A DNA stretch of 6,357 bases, taken from NCBI GenBank assembly GCA_902767285.1, contig CACXHC010000126.1, positions 1-6,357 on the forward strand. Reading direction: 5' to 3'. Position numbers and translations under genes: made by a program. Under the pieces are notes generated by a model. That model had not been told where the DNA came from, made no database searches, and worked only from the letters and a program-made list of their open reading frames with translations. This document shows, piece by piece, positions 1 to 5,492 of this stretch (its first letter is position 1; every line of letters starts with the position of its first letter). Source of the stretch: an uncultured Ruminococcus sp. (GTDB taxonomy: Bacteria; Bacillota; Clostridia; Oscillospirales; Acutalibacteraceae).

Positions 1-50
1 GAACCGAGGGGGTTTGGGGGGCGAGTAGCCCCCCAAAAAGCCCGCTCGGA
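1..50 (-). repeat. GC-rich palindromic repeat (copy 1) just after the transporter operon; possible terminator
   Basis: This is a nested hairpin ending 8 nt past the stop codon of the last permease gene. The inner stem pairs 13-22 (TTTGGGGGGC) with 28-37 (GCCCCCCAAA) around a 5-nt loop. After a 3-nt bulge, an outer stem pairs 4-8 (CCGAG) with 45-49 (CTCGG) and 10-12 with 41-43. Read on the minus strand it begins GGGCTTTTTGGGGGG and ends CCCCCCAAACCCCC. The same outline (GCTTTTTGGGG, hairpin, CCCCAA, CCCC) is seen at 5036-5096 and 6292-6356. Its position suggests it ends or protects the operon mRNA. No clear U-tract follows the stem in the minus direction, so classical intrinsic termination is only a possibility. 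Confidence 0.6.
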
Positions 51-57
51 GAGAAAT

Positions 58-996
58 TTAGCCTTTAACAGCACCGGCAACAACGCCTTCGATGATATAC
101 TTCTGCGAGAACGCATAGAATATAATAATCGGAATAATGGCAAGCACGAGCATAGCCATCATAGCACCCATATCAACGGCACCGTAACCGCCTTTGAGGT
201 ACTGAATAGCAATCGGAACTGTTTTATACTTTGTTTTGTCGAGAACCAGTGACGGAAGAAGATAGTCATTCCAAATCCACATCGCCTCAAGGATAGATAC
301 CGAAATACACGTTGGCTTGAGTATCGGCATTACTACAAGGAAATATGTTTGAAGAGGTGTACAGCCGTCAATCATAGCGGCTTCTTCGATTTCCATGGGG
401 ATACTCTTCGCAAATCCGCAGAACATGAACACGGCAAGTCCGGCTCCAAATCCCAAATACACGACAACTATTCCTATCGGGTTGCCGAGTCTAAGGCTGT
501 CGGCTGTTTTCGAAAGTGTGTACATTACCATCTGGAAAGGTACTATCATTGAGAATACACAAAGATAATACAATATTTTGGTGAAGAGCGATTTAACTCT
601 CGTTATATACCAACCACACATCGAACAGCACAGAATAATCGCTATTACCGAACCAACGGTTATTATAATTGAGTTTAAAAATGCAGACCAAAAGCCTATT
701 CTTTCCATTCCTTTTACATAGTTTTCAAATCCTACAAACTCTTTGCCCGAAGGTATTGTAAACGGGTTTCTGTTAATATAAGCCTTCTTCTTGAACGAGT
801 TTATTACAACGAGAACTATCGGAATAACGTATGCAACCGAAAAAATCGACAAAACTACTGTCCACAAAGCTGAGTATGGCGAATGTCGTGCATTATAAGT
901 ATAAGCCTCTTTTTTCTTCTTCCGATCTACAAGATTTTGAACATCGGTGGGCAGTAACTGCCCCTTCTGAATAGTATCGGGTGTATGTATAGCCAT
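58..996 (-). CDS. Carbohydrate ABC transporter permease, MalG-type (CUT1 family)
   Basis: This is an inner-membrane subunit of a CUT1 sugar importer that forms the translocation pore with the MalF-type partner encoded directly upstream. The 312-residue product has about six hydrophobic spans (roughly 45-67, 105-128, 138-160, 173-195, 226-248, 277-297). The ATPase-docking EAA loop is at about 204-228 (EEAAMIDG, then P at 224). The C-terminus, QKYIIEGVVAGAVKG, is the usual ending of MalG-like permeases. The ATG overlaps the preceding stop as TAATG, and a strong GGAGGTG ribosome site (1005-1011) lies 8 nt upstream, so this start is firm. That makes the charged cytoplasmic leader of about 40 residues, with a KKKK run near 27-30, real; it is somewhat longer than in typical family members. 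The sugar cannot be read from the sequence. Confidence 0.95.
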   Translation of the reverse strand: MAIHTPDTIQKGQLLPTDVQNLVDRKKKKEAYTYNARHSPYSALWTVVLSIFSVAYVIPIVLVVINSFKKKAYINRNPFTIPSGKEFVGFENYVKGMERIGFWSAFLNSIIITVGSVIAIILCCSMCGWYITRVKSLFTKILYYLCVFSMIVPFQMVMYTLSKTADSLRLGNPIGIVVVYLGFGAGLAVFMFCGFAKSIPMEIEEAAMIDGCTPLQTYFLVVMPILKPTCISVSILEAMWIWNDYLLPSLVLDKTKYKTVPIAIQYLKGGYGAVDMGAMMAMLVLAIIPIIIFYAFSQKYIIEGVVAGAVKG

Positions 997-1841
997 TACT
1001 GCTGCACCTCCTTCTTATTAGTGAATGTCAGCTGTGCAACTGCCAATGCTCCTACAATTATCGAGAACACAACAGCCTTTGCCTGTCCGACTCCCTCATA
1101 TCCTACACGCCCGTAGAACGTGTTATATATATTAAGTGCCAATAGTTCTGACCTGTTGCCTGGCAATCCGTTTGTAAGTGCGAGGTTCTGGTCAAAAAGT
1201 TTGAATCCGTTTGTAAGAGTAAGGAACGAACAAATCGTAATAGACGGCATTACCATCGGCAGAATTACATTACGCAATACCTGAAAACTTGTTGCTCCGT
1301 CAATTTTAGCCGCTTCTATCAGCTCCGGCGGAACATTTTGTATACCTGCGATATAAATAATCATTACATAACCGATTTGCTGCCAGTTCGTAATTATAAC
1401 GAGTCCCCAAAATCCGTAAACTTCACTATAAGTAAGCGTCAAACCAAAATGAGTCAAAATACCATTGAAAATAAGCTGCCATATATAACCCAAAACGATA
1501 CCGCCTATGAGGTTAGGCATGAAGAAAACTGTTCTGAAAAGATTTGTTCCTTTTATGCCCTTAGTCAAAAGCATAGCTATCGTAAAGCCGAAAAGGTTTA
1601 TTGTTATAACGGTTACTACCGCAAATGCCGCCGTATACCAAAGAGCATGAATAAACTCGGGGTCTTTGAACATATCGGTATAGTTTTTTGTACCTATCGG
1701 CACAGCATCGTTTACTGTTGTGAATTTACAAAACGACAAGTATATACCTAATCCGAACGGCACTATAAAGCCTATCAAGAATGCAATAAATGTCGGTAAT
1801 GCAAAAATTGGAAAATACGCTCTCAAATTCTTTTTTGTCAC
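996..1841 (-). CDS. Carbohydrate ABC transporter permease, MalF-type (CUT1 family)
   Basis: This is the partner pore subunit of the CUT1 sugar importer. The 281-residue product has six predicted membrane spans (about 10-38, 68-93, 103-127, 142-166, 198-215, 257-275). A typical EAA cytoplasmic loop lies at about 176-200 (EAAKIDGATSFQ, then LP at 194-195), where the ATPase subunit docks. The 'FRTVFFMPNLIGGIVLGYIW' stretch (102-121) is typical of short MalF/UgpA-like permeases. Translation starts at a GTG (1839-1841) with an AGGAGGG ribosome site (1850-1856) 8 nt upstream; no in-frame ATG upstream is as well placed. The stop overlaps the MalG-type start by 1 nt, which implies translational coupling and equal amounts of the two subunits. 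It is separated from the DUF815 gene upstream by 93 nt. Confidence 0.95.
   Translation of the reverse strand: MTKKNLRAYFPIFALPTFIAFLIGFIVPFGLGIYLSFCKFTTVNDAVPIGTKNYTDMFKDPEFIHALWYTAAFAVVTVITINLFGFTIAMLLTKGIKGTNLFRTVFFMPNLIGGIVLGYIWQLIFNGILTHFGLTLTYSEVYGFWGLVIITNWQQIGYVMIIYIAGIQNVPPELIEAAKIDGATSFQVLRNVILPMVMPSITICSFLTLTNGFKLFDQNLALTNGLPGNRSELLALNIYNTFYGRVGYEGVGQAKAVVFSIIVGALAVAQLTFTNKKEVQQ
1005..1011 (-). promoter_or_regulatory. Ribosome binding site of the MalG-type permease gene
   Basis: GGAGGTG on the minus strand, 8 nt from the ATG at 996. It lies inside the end of the MalF-type gene and fixes the start of the downstream permease. Confidence 0.85.
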
Positions 1842-1849
1842 TTAAATTT

Positions 1850-1856
1850 CCCTCCT
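1850..1856 (-). promoter_or_regulatory. Ribosome binding site of the MalF-type permease gene
   Basis: AGGAGGG on the minus strand, 8 nt before the GTG at 1841. It is near-consensus and justifies the non-ATG start. Confidence 0.85.
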
Positions 1857-1873
1857 TCTAAAAAATCGCCCTC

Positions 1874-1930
1874 CGCATAAAATTATTTGATTCAGTCAAT
1901 GACGAAAAGGTTGCTTTTCACCGTAAAATA
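1874..1930 (+). repeat. Left arm of an imperfect ~60-bp inverted repeat flanking the DUF815 gene
   Basis: Read on the plus strand this arm runs from CGCATA (1874) through TTGATT (1887-1892) and CGAAAAGG (1903-1910) to TTTTCACCGTAAAATA (1915-1930). The same blocks occur in the same order on the minus strand at 3278 to 3216. The last 16 bp match exactly, and 27 of the last 31 positions match (1900-1930 against 3246-3216). The outer part matches with small gaps. The arm fills most of the spacer between DUF815 (stop at 1935) and the MalF-type gene. A small local hairpin, GAAAAG-GTTG-CTTTTC (1904-1919), also fits here. Confidence 0.75.
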
Positions 1931-1934
1931 TATT

Positions 1935-3236
1935 TCAGCGAGTGCCGAGCAGATAGTCTATAAACTGCCTTGCCGTTCTGCCCGAAAATCCCCCGTGAGT
2001 CAGCTCCCATCTGTTAGCCATTAGCATGAGTTCAGACTCCGAAATATCATCAAGTTCGGCTCGTTTAGCCAGCTCCTTAACAATAACCTGAAATTGCTTT
2101 TTGTCGGGAGCTGTAAAAAAGATACTAACACCAAATCTCGCCGCAAGTGATAATTTCTCCTGCACAGTATCGGTTTTGTGAATATCTCCGCCCCAGCCAT
2201 CGGAATCCGAAAAGCTTTCCTTTATAAGGTGTCGTCTGTTTGATGTAGCATAAATAAGAACGTTAGCCGGCTTCTTTTCGAGTCCTCCCTCAATAACGGC
2301 TTTCAGATATTTATAATCTGTTTCGAAATCTTCAAAAGATAAATCATCCATATAAAGGATAAATTTGTAATTTCGATTTTTTATCTGTTCAATAACACTG
2401 TTTATCTGCTTAAACTGATGTTTATAAATTTCTATCATTCGCAGACCGTTCTCATAATATTGATTGAGTATAGCCTTAATGCTCGAAGATTTCCCCGTAC
2501 CGGCATCACCGTACAACAAGCAATTGTTTGCGGGTTTTCCGTTAATAAAAGCCTCGGTATTTTCGATAAGTTGTTTTTTTGCGTCCTCGTATCCGATAAT
2601 ATCATCAAGTTTAACATGGGCGATATTCGATATAGGCACAATTTCGCCCTCAACAAGTCTGAACGCTTTGTTAAGTCCAAAACGTCCTACTCCGAAAGTT
2701 TTATAAAAATCAATAATATTTTCGGTAAATTCATTAATGCTGAGACTTTCGTCAAGCTGTTTGCTGAGATGACAAATTCGGTCACGGATTCTCTTATTAT
2801 ATGCCGTTCCGCTCCCCTCGACTCTTTTGTAATCGAGCAGCATTTTCAGAACGGATATATCACATATACCCGCAAGTTCTTTAAAATCATATCTGAACAA
2901 CTCGCTGAATATCAAAAAATCATGAATGGCAAGTTGTTTGAGAGAACCGTCAGCTATGCCGTTTATCTCGCAAGTTTTGCTGAATACATTCTCGTTGCTC
3001 ACAATAAGCAGAGTAAGATAATTCTGCCACAAATTGCCGTTGAATCCATAAACGCCGGCAAGCTCAATAAGTCGATTTGCGGCAGTATATACATCTTTCT
3101 GAACTTTTTCGGAATCCGTATCGCTCAAGGCTTGTACGAGTATTTCGAGAACATCACCATTATCGAAATTGCGGTAAATTATAAACTTATCTATACAATT
3201 TATCATATCTGTAACTATTTTACGGTGAAAAATCAC
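1935..3236 (-). CDS. DUF815 family AAA+ ATPase
   Basis: The product is a 433-residue (or 423-residue) cytoplasmic P-loop ATPase of the DUF815 family; its physiological role and substrate are not established. An all-helical N-terminal half without recognisable motifs (about 1-200) is followed by an AAA+ module. This has a Walker A motif GDAGTGKSS (243-251), a Walker B ILYMDD (293-298), the family signature DDLSFEDFE just after it, a sensor-1-like ATSNRRH (330-336) and a sensor-2-like GGFSGRTARQF (415-425). All are intact. The GTG at 3236 has no ribosome site at a normal distance. An ATG at 3206 (residue 11) is an alternative that would place the whole gene inside the flanking inverted repeats, but it also lacks a good ribosome site, so the start is uncertain. 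The gene sits between a solute-binding protein and its permeases, an unexpected place for this family, and there is no sequence link to transport. Confidence 0.9.
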   Translation of the reverse strand: MIFHRKIVTDMINCIDKFIIYRNFDNGDVLEILVQALSDTDSEKVQKDVYTAANRLIELAGVYGFNGNLWQNYLTLLIVSNENVFSKTCEINGIADGSLKQLAIHDFLIFSELFRYDFKELAGICDISVLKMLLDYKRVEGSGTAYNKRIRDRICHLSKQLDESLSINEFTENIIDFYKTFGVGRFGLNKAFRLVEGEIVPISNIAHVKLDDIIGYEDAKKQLIENTEAFINGKPANNCLLYGDAGTGKSSSIKAILNQYYENGLRMIEIYKHQFKQINSVIEQIKNRNYKFILYMDDLSFEDFETDYKYLKAVIEGGLEKKPANVLIYATSNRRHLIKESFSDSDGWGGDIHKTDTVQEKLSLAARFGVSIFFTAPDKKQFQVIVKELAKRAELDDISESELMLMANRWELTHGGFSGRTARQFIDYLLGTR

Positions 3237-3278
3237 CTTTTCGACATTATCAAAAAATCAAGTAAAAATTTATATGCG
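3216..3278 (-). repeat. Right arm of an imperfect ~60-bp inverted repeat flanking the DUF815 gene
   Basis: This is the inverted counterpart of 1874-1930. On the minus strand it reads CGCATA (3278-3273), TTGATT (3261-3256), TGTCGAAAAGG (3246-3236) and TTTTCACCGTAAAATA (3231-3216), with a few indels relative to the left arm. It covers the GTG start candidate at 3236 and ends 10 nt before the alternative ATG at 3206. A GATAAT hexamer (3247-3252 on the minus strand) resembles a -10 box but has no good -35 partner. Confidence 0.75.
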
Positions 3279-3290
3279 TTTATTAATTAC

Positions 3291-3323
3291 AGAGAGTGAA
3301 CGGAGCAGCTCCGTCCACTCTCT
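3291..3323 (-). terminator. Strong intercistronic hairpin after the solute-binding protein gene
   Basis: Arms 3291-3305 and 3309-3323 form a 15-bp stem with a 3-nt loop. In plus-strand RNA positions 3299 and 3315 give an A-C mismatch, but in minus-strand RNA they give a G-U pair, so the stem is fully paired only in the transporter transcript. It lies 33 nt past the binding-protein stop. No U-run follows on the minus strand (GTAATTAATAAAC). It may therefore be a leaky terminator or an mRNA-stabilising hairpin that raises binding-protein output over the permeases. On the plus strand it is followed by TTTT, but no plus-strand gene ends here. Confidence 0.65.
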
Positions 3324-3355
3324 TTTAAACTGGTGTGTAAGTGTACTTAAATAGA

Positions 3356-4828
3356 TTAGTTTGCAGCTACTGCGGCAGCCTCTTCTTCTTCAGCAGTGCT
3401 TTCTTCAGCAGCAGCACCGTCATCAGCGGCAGCGGTATCGCCTGCGTGAGCTGCGTCATACTCTGTTTTCCAGCCATCTACGAAAGCAGTCTTAACAGCG
3501 TCCCAATCGCCTGTACCCTGAGCATAGTCGAGAAGAGCAGCACCTACGCCGTCTTTCCACTTCTCTGAGGGGATTGTGGGGAAGTTCCACGAAACAGCCG
3601 TTTTGCCTGCTGCGATATATTCGTTAGCAGCCTGAACGAGTTTGTTTGTGGGCTGATATTTTGCATCTTCGTCAAATGTCTTGAAAGGAGTTACAAAGCC
3701 CATGTCGGTAGCCATAGCTGTTCTGCCTTCATCACTTGTGATAACCCACTCAAGGAAATCAATAGTAGCTTTGATGTCAGCTTCGGAAGCCTTAGCATTA
3801 ACGCACCAGTAGTTCTCAGAACCTGTGCAAAGACCCTGATTTTCTTCACCTTCGGCACCAATGTAAATCGGGAGCATTCCGAGATCATCGTCTGTGAGTT
3901 CGCCTGCGTTGAGTATATCCTGATAAGCCCATGTACCGTTCTGATAGAATACAGCTTCACCAAGAGCAAATTCGGAGTTAGCGTCATCACCTGTTTTGGA
4001 TGAGAGCAATTTAGCATCGCAAGTAGCATTGTTGATGTAAAGATCCCAAATGTTGTGATAATTGTCGAGATATTTGCCTTCGATAGCTGCTTTGCTTCCT
4101 ACGCCGTCTGCCTTGTACTCATAGTAGATGGGAAGGTTTGCAAGGTGAGTTTTGAATCTCCAGTCAGAGCTTGAATCCATGCCGGCAGATGTGAACGCAC
4201 CGTTAATGCCGAGGTCGTCTTTCTTAGCCTGAATATCTTCAACAACTTCTTTGAATTTAGCAAAAGTATTGATTTCGTCAACAGATTTAGCCTTTGCACC
4301 GTCTGTTTCAAAATACTTGTTAAGGAGGGTTTTGTTGTAGATTATGCCGTATGTTTCGATAACATAAGCAACGCCCTTAACTTCGCCGTTTTGAATAAGA
4401 GCAAAGTCATCGCTCTTAAGATTCTTGTATAAGGAAGTATCTTTTAAATCGTAGCAATAGTCGCCCCAAGCTGCGAGTTCTACGGGGCCGTTTACCTGGA
4501 AGAGTGTAGGAGCATCAGTCTTAGCCATTTCGGATTTACGCTGTTCCTCGTATGTACCCGATGCCGCTGTTTCTACTTTTACCTCTACGCCCTTATCTGC
4601 CGAGTATGCTGCTGCAAGAGCTTTCCACTGATCAGCCTGTTCGGGTTTGAAGTTAAGGTAATAAACTTTTCCGCCTTCAGCAGATGTTGCTGTTGTATCG
4701 CCGCCTGTTGCAGATGTCGTGCCACCGGTTTTACCACCGTTTCCGCCACTTTCACCGCAAGCTGCCAATGCACACACAGAGAGAGATGCAGCCATAGCAA
4801 GAGCGATGCCCTTTTTCAAATCTTTCAT
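3356..4828 (-). CDS. Extracellular carbohydrate-binding lipoprotein of a CUT1 ABC transporter
   Basis: The product is a 490-residue family 1 solute-binding protein that captures a sugar outside the cell and delivers it to the permease pair encoded downstream. The N-terminus is a lipoprotein signal peptide: MKDLKK, a hydrophobic core, and the lipobox LAAC with the lipidated Cys at 24. A flexible Gly/Thr/Ser linker (about 25-53) leads to the mature domain, which begins VYYLNFKPEQADQW. Features such as 'DAPTLFQVNGP', 'YGIIYNKTLL' and 'GEAVFYQNGTWAYQDI' are typical of CUT1 binding proteins. The chosen ATG (4828) has GGAG 9 nt upstream; an in-frame ATG at 4876 would add 16 residues in front of the charged signal start and is rejected. 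The last 33 or so residues are an odd Ala/Glu/Asp-rich tail. The ligand cannot be inferred. Confidence 0.93.
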   Translation of the reverse strand: MKDLKKGIALAMAASLSVCALAACGESGGNGGKTGGTTSATGGDTTATSAEGGKVYYLNFKPEQADQWKALAAAYSADKGVEVKVETAASGTYEEQRKSEMAKTDAPTLFQVNGPVELAAWGDYCYDLKDTSLYKNLKSDDFALIQNGEVKGVAYVIETYGIIYNKTLLNKYFETDGAKAKSVDEINTFAKFKEVVEDIQAKKDDLGINGAFTSAGMDSSSDWRFKTHLANLPIYYEYKADGVGSKAAIEGKYLDNYHNIWDLYINNATCDAKLLSSKTGDDANSEFALGEAVFYQNGTWAYQDILNAGELTDDDLGMLPIYIGAEGEENQGLCTGSENYWCVNAKASEADIKATIDFLEWVITSDEGRTAMATDMGFVTPFKTFDEDAKYQPTNKLVQAANEYIAAGKTAVSWNFPTIPSEKWKDGVGAALLDYAQGTGDWDAVKTAFVDGWKTEYDAAHAGDTAAADDGAAAEESTAEEEEAAAVAAN

Positions 4829-4836
4829 AGTTATTA

Positions 4837-4845
4837 TCTCCTTTT
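4837..4845 (-). promoter_or_regulatory. Ribosome binding site that decides the binding-protein start
   Basis: The minus strand reads AAAAAAGGAGATAATAACT before the ATG at 4828, placing GGAG 9 nt from that codon. No comparable site precedes the upstream in-frame ATG at 4876. Confidence 0.8.
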
Positions 4846-4961
4846 TTAATATTAGATTGATCGAACTGCAAGCCACAGCTATTATCTCGTTTTTTTACAA
4901 ACATACCCACTATCCACCGAGAAAATAACAATTTTGTCACAGTTTATTAGACCTTATTTGT

Positions 4962-4990
4962 ATTTTAGCATAATTTCACATAAATTTCAA
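4962..4990 (-). promoter_or_regulatory. Sigma-A-type promoter of the solute-binding protein / transporter block
   Basis: On the minus strand there is TTGAAA (4990-4985), a 17-nt spacer, then TAAAAT (4967-4962). A TG one base before the -10 (TGCTAAAAT) makes an extended -10 element. Transcription would start near 4955, leaving an untranslated leader of about 127 nt before the ATG at 4828. I see no clear operator or catabolite-response (cre) site overlapping it. Confidence 0.75.
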
Positions 4991-5035
4991 TAGTTTATTG
5001 AAAAAATTTTTATTTAGGTTTACACTTTTAGGGAA

Positions 5036-5096
5036 GCTTTTTGGGGAAACCTTTTTTGAAAAAAAGGTTTCCCCAAGCCCCTTCCAAAAAACTTTT
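5036..5096 (+). repeat. Palindromic repeat (copy 2) in the divergent spacer
   Basis: A perfect 17-bp stem pairs 5041-5057 with 5060-5076, with only GA at the centre. It is followed by the tail GCCCCTTCCAAAAAACTTTT (5077-5096) and preceded by AGCTTT. Copy 3 (6292-6356) shares the centre, the flanking TTGGG/CCCAA and the tail. One stem pair differs by a compensatory change: G5046-C5071 here against A6304-T6329 there. The copy lies between the two divergent promoters, where it could insulate them or be a dispersed repeat insertion. Confidence 0.8.
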
Positions 5097-5109
5097 ACCG
5101 GAAAATATA

Positions 5110-5139
5110 TTGACAAATTTTGTTGTTTTATGATACATT
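5110..5139 (+). promoter_or_regulatory. Weak candidate distal promoter for the DUF1858 unit
   Basis: A consensus TTGACA at 5110-5115 is followed after 18 nt by TACATT (5134-5139), which is preceded by TG at the extended -10 position. The -10 matches consensus at only four of six positions. In such AT-rich DNA this could be chance. Confidence 0.3.
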
Positions 5140-5188
5140 TTTTAAAGAATAATTGTTCGTTAAAAAAGGATATTGATAATTGTTTACG

Positions 5189-5202
5189 ATTTGTCAACAA
5201 AT
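5189..5202 (+). promoter_or_regulatory. 14-bp dyad ATTTGT-CA-ACAAAT in the -35 region
   Basis: Two perfect 6-bp half-sites surround a CA centre, 17 nt upstream of the TATAAT at 5220-5225. This is where a -35 box would lie. It could be an activator or repressor site for an otherwise -35-less promoter. AT-rich composition makes a chance dyad possible. Confidence 0.35.
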
Positions 5203-5216
5203 ACAAGCAAAAAAAG

Positions 5217-5225
5217 TGATATAAT
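5217..5225 (+). promoter_or_regulatory. Extended -10 promoter of the DUF1858-phosphodiesterase unit
   Basis: TGATATAAT contains a consensus TATAAT (5220-5225) preceded by TG at the extended -10 position. There is no good -35 at 17 nt; the nearest TTGTCA (5191-5196) is 23 nt away, too far for standard spacing. Transcription would begin near 5232, leaving a leader of about 43 nt. Confidence 0.65.
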
Positions 5226-5232
5226 ATCAGTA

Positions 5233-5246
5233 TGTACTTGAGTACA
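5233..5246 (+). promoter_or_regulatory. 14-bp dyad TGTACTTGAGTACA at the predicted transcription start
   Basis: The half-sites TGTACT and AGTACA are perfect reverse complements around a TG centre. The dyad covers roughly +1 to +14 of the predicted transcript. The 2-nt centre is too short for a hairpin loop of the full stem, so a protein operator is more likely than an RNA structure. The regulator is unknown. Confidence 0.5.
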
Positions 5247-5274
5247 ATCAAAATGAAGAAGGAAGTATGCAATC

Positions 5275-5490
5275 ATGGAAAAGAAAATCACAAAAGAAAT
5301 GACAATGGGCGAAATACTCGGAGTAGACCCCGATGTTGCATTCGTATTGATGGAGTGCGGTATGCACTGTGTAGGCTGTCCGTCATCAATAGGCGAATCA
5401 CTCGAAGATGCCTGCATTGTACACGGTCTGGAAGTAGATAAGGTTCTCGAATTTATAGAGTCGTTTTTGGCAGAGAAAGCAAGTAAATAA
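5275..5490 (+). CDS. DUF1858 domain protein (CXXC redox-disulfide type)
   Basis: This small 71-residue cytoplasmic protein is essentially one DUF1858 domain, also described as the hybrid-cluster-protein-associated redox disulfide domain. It has the family's opening (ITKEMTMGEILGVDPDVAFVLMECGMHC) and a CVGC motif at 32-35, with the GCPSSIGESLEDAC segment after it. Further cysteines lie at 28 and 47. The CXXC pair suggests thiol-disulfide or metal chemistry, but no specific reaction is established for this single-domain form. The ATG has AAGGAAG (5259-5265) 9 nt upstream. A second ATG-led frame starting at 5232 overlaps it in another register and is not credible. The gene ends 2 nt before the phosphodiesterase gene and shares its promoter. 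Confidence 0.9.
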   Translation: MEKKITKEMTMGEILGVDPDVAFVLMECGMHCVGCPSSIGESLEDACIVHGLEVDKVLEFIESFLAEKASK

Positions 5491-5492
5491 TT

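Larger units (their letters stand above)
4829..5274. other. 446-bp divergent intergenic region
   Basis: This gene-free spacer separates the minus-strand transporter block from the plus-strand DUF1858 unit. From left to right it holds an untranslated leader of about 127 nt for the binding-protein gene, that gene's promoter (4962-4990), and an AT-rich stretch. Next come a palindromic repeat copy (5036-5096), a candidate promoter (TTGACA at 5110-5115, TACATT at 5134-5139) and a pair of ATAATTGTT direct repeats (5149-5157 and 5176-5184). Last are a dyad at 5189-5202, an extended -10 promoter at 5217-5225 and a dyad at 5233-5246. The open frames running through it in either direction are low complexity, cross the repeat and lack ribosome sites, so I see no gene here. 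Confidence 0.8.

Noticed and set aside
1338..1751. A 137-codon plus-strand frame opposite the MalF-type permease gene
   Set aside because: It is antisense to a confidently identified membrane protein, with no recognisable domain or start signal.
1880..1900. TTGACT on the minus strand before the MalF-type gene as a possible internal promoter
   Set aside because: No acceptable -10 lies 16-18 nt downstream, and the sequence is part of the inverted-repeat arm, which explains it better.
2418..3299. A 293-codon open frame on the plus strand opposite DUF815
   Set aside because: It mirrors a clear AAA+ gene with intact motifs, has no ribosome site or domain, and its translation is biased and low complexity. 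It is a shadow of the minus-strand gene.
4829..4876. In-frame upstream ATG at 4876 for the sugar-binding protein
   Set aside because: It lacks a ribosome site and would put 16 extra residues in front of a normal lipoprotein signal, while the ATG at 4828 has GGAG at the right distance.
4976..5272. Overlapping open frames of 98 (minus) and 73 (plus) codons in the divergent spacer
   Set aside because: Both run through the palindromic repeat and AT-rich DNA, give Lys/Phe-rich low-complexity peptides, and lack ribosome sites. They also overlap promoter elements.
5232..5441. A 69-codon plus-strand frame starting before the DUF1858 gene in another register
   Set aside because: It overlaps a recognisable DUF1858 protein and gives an Arg-rich peptide with no domain. 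Its start lies in the operator-like dyad without a ribosome site.
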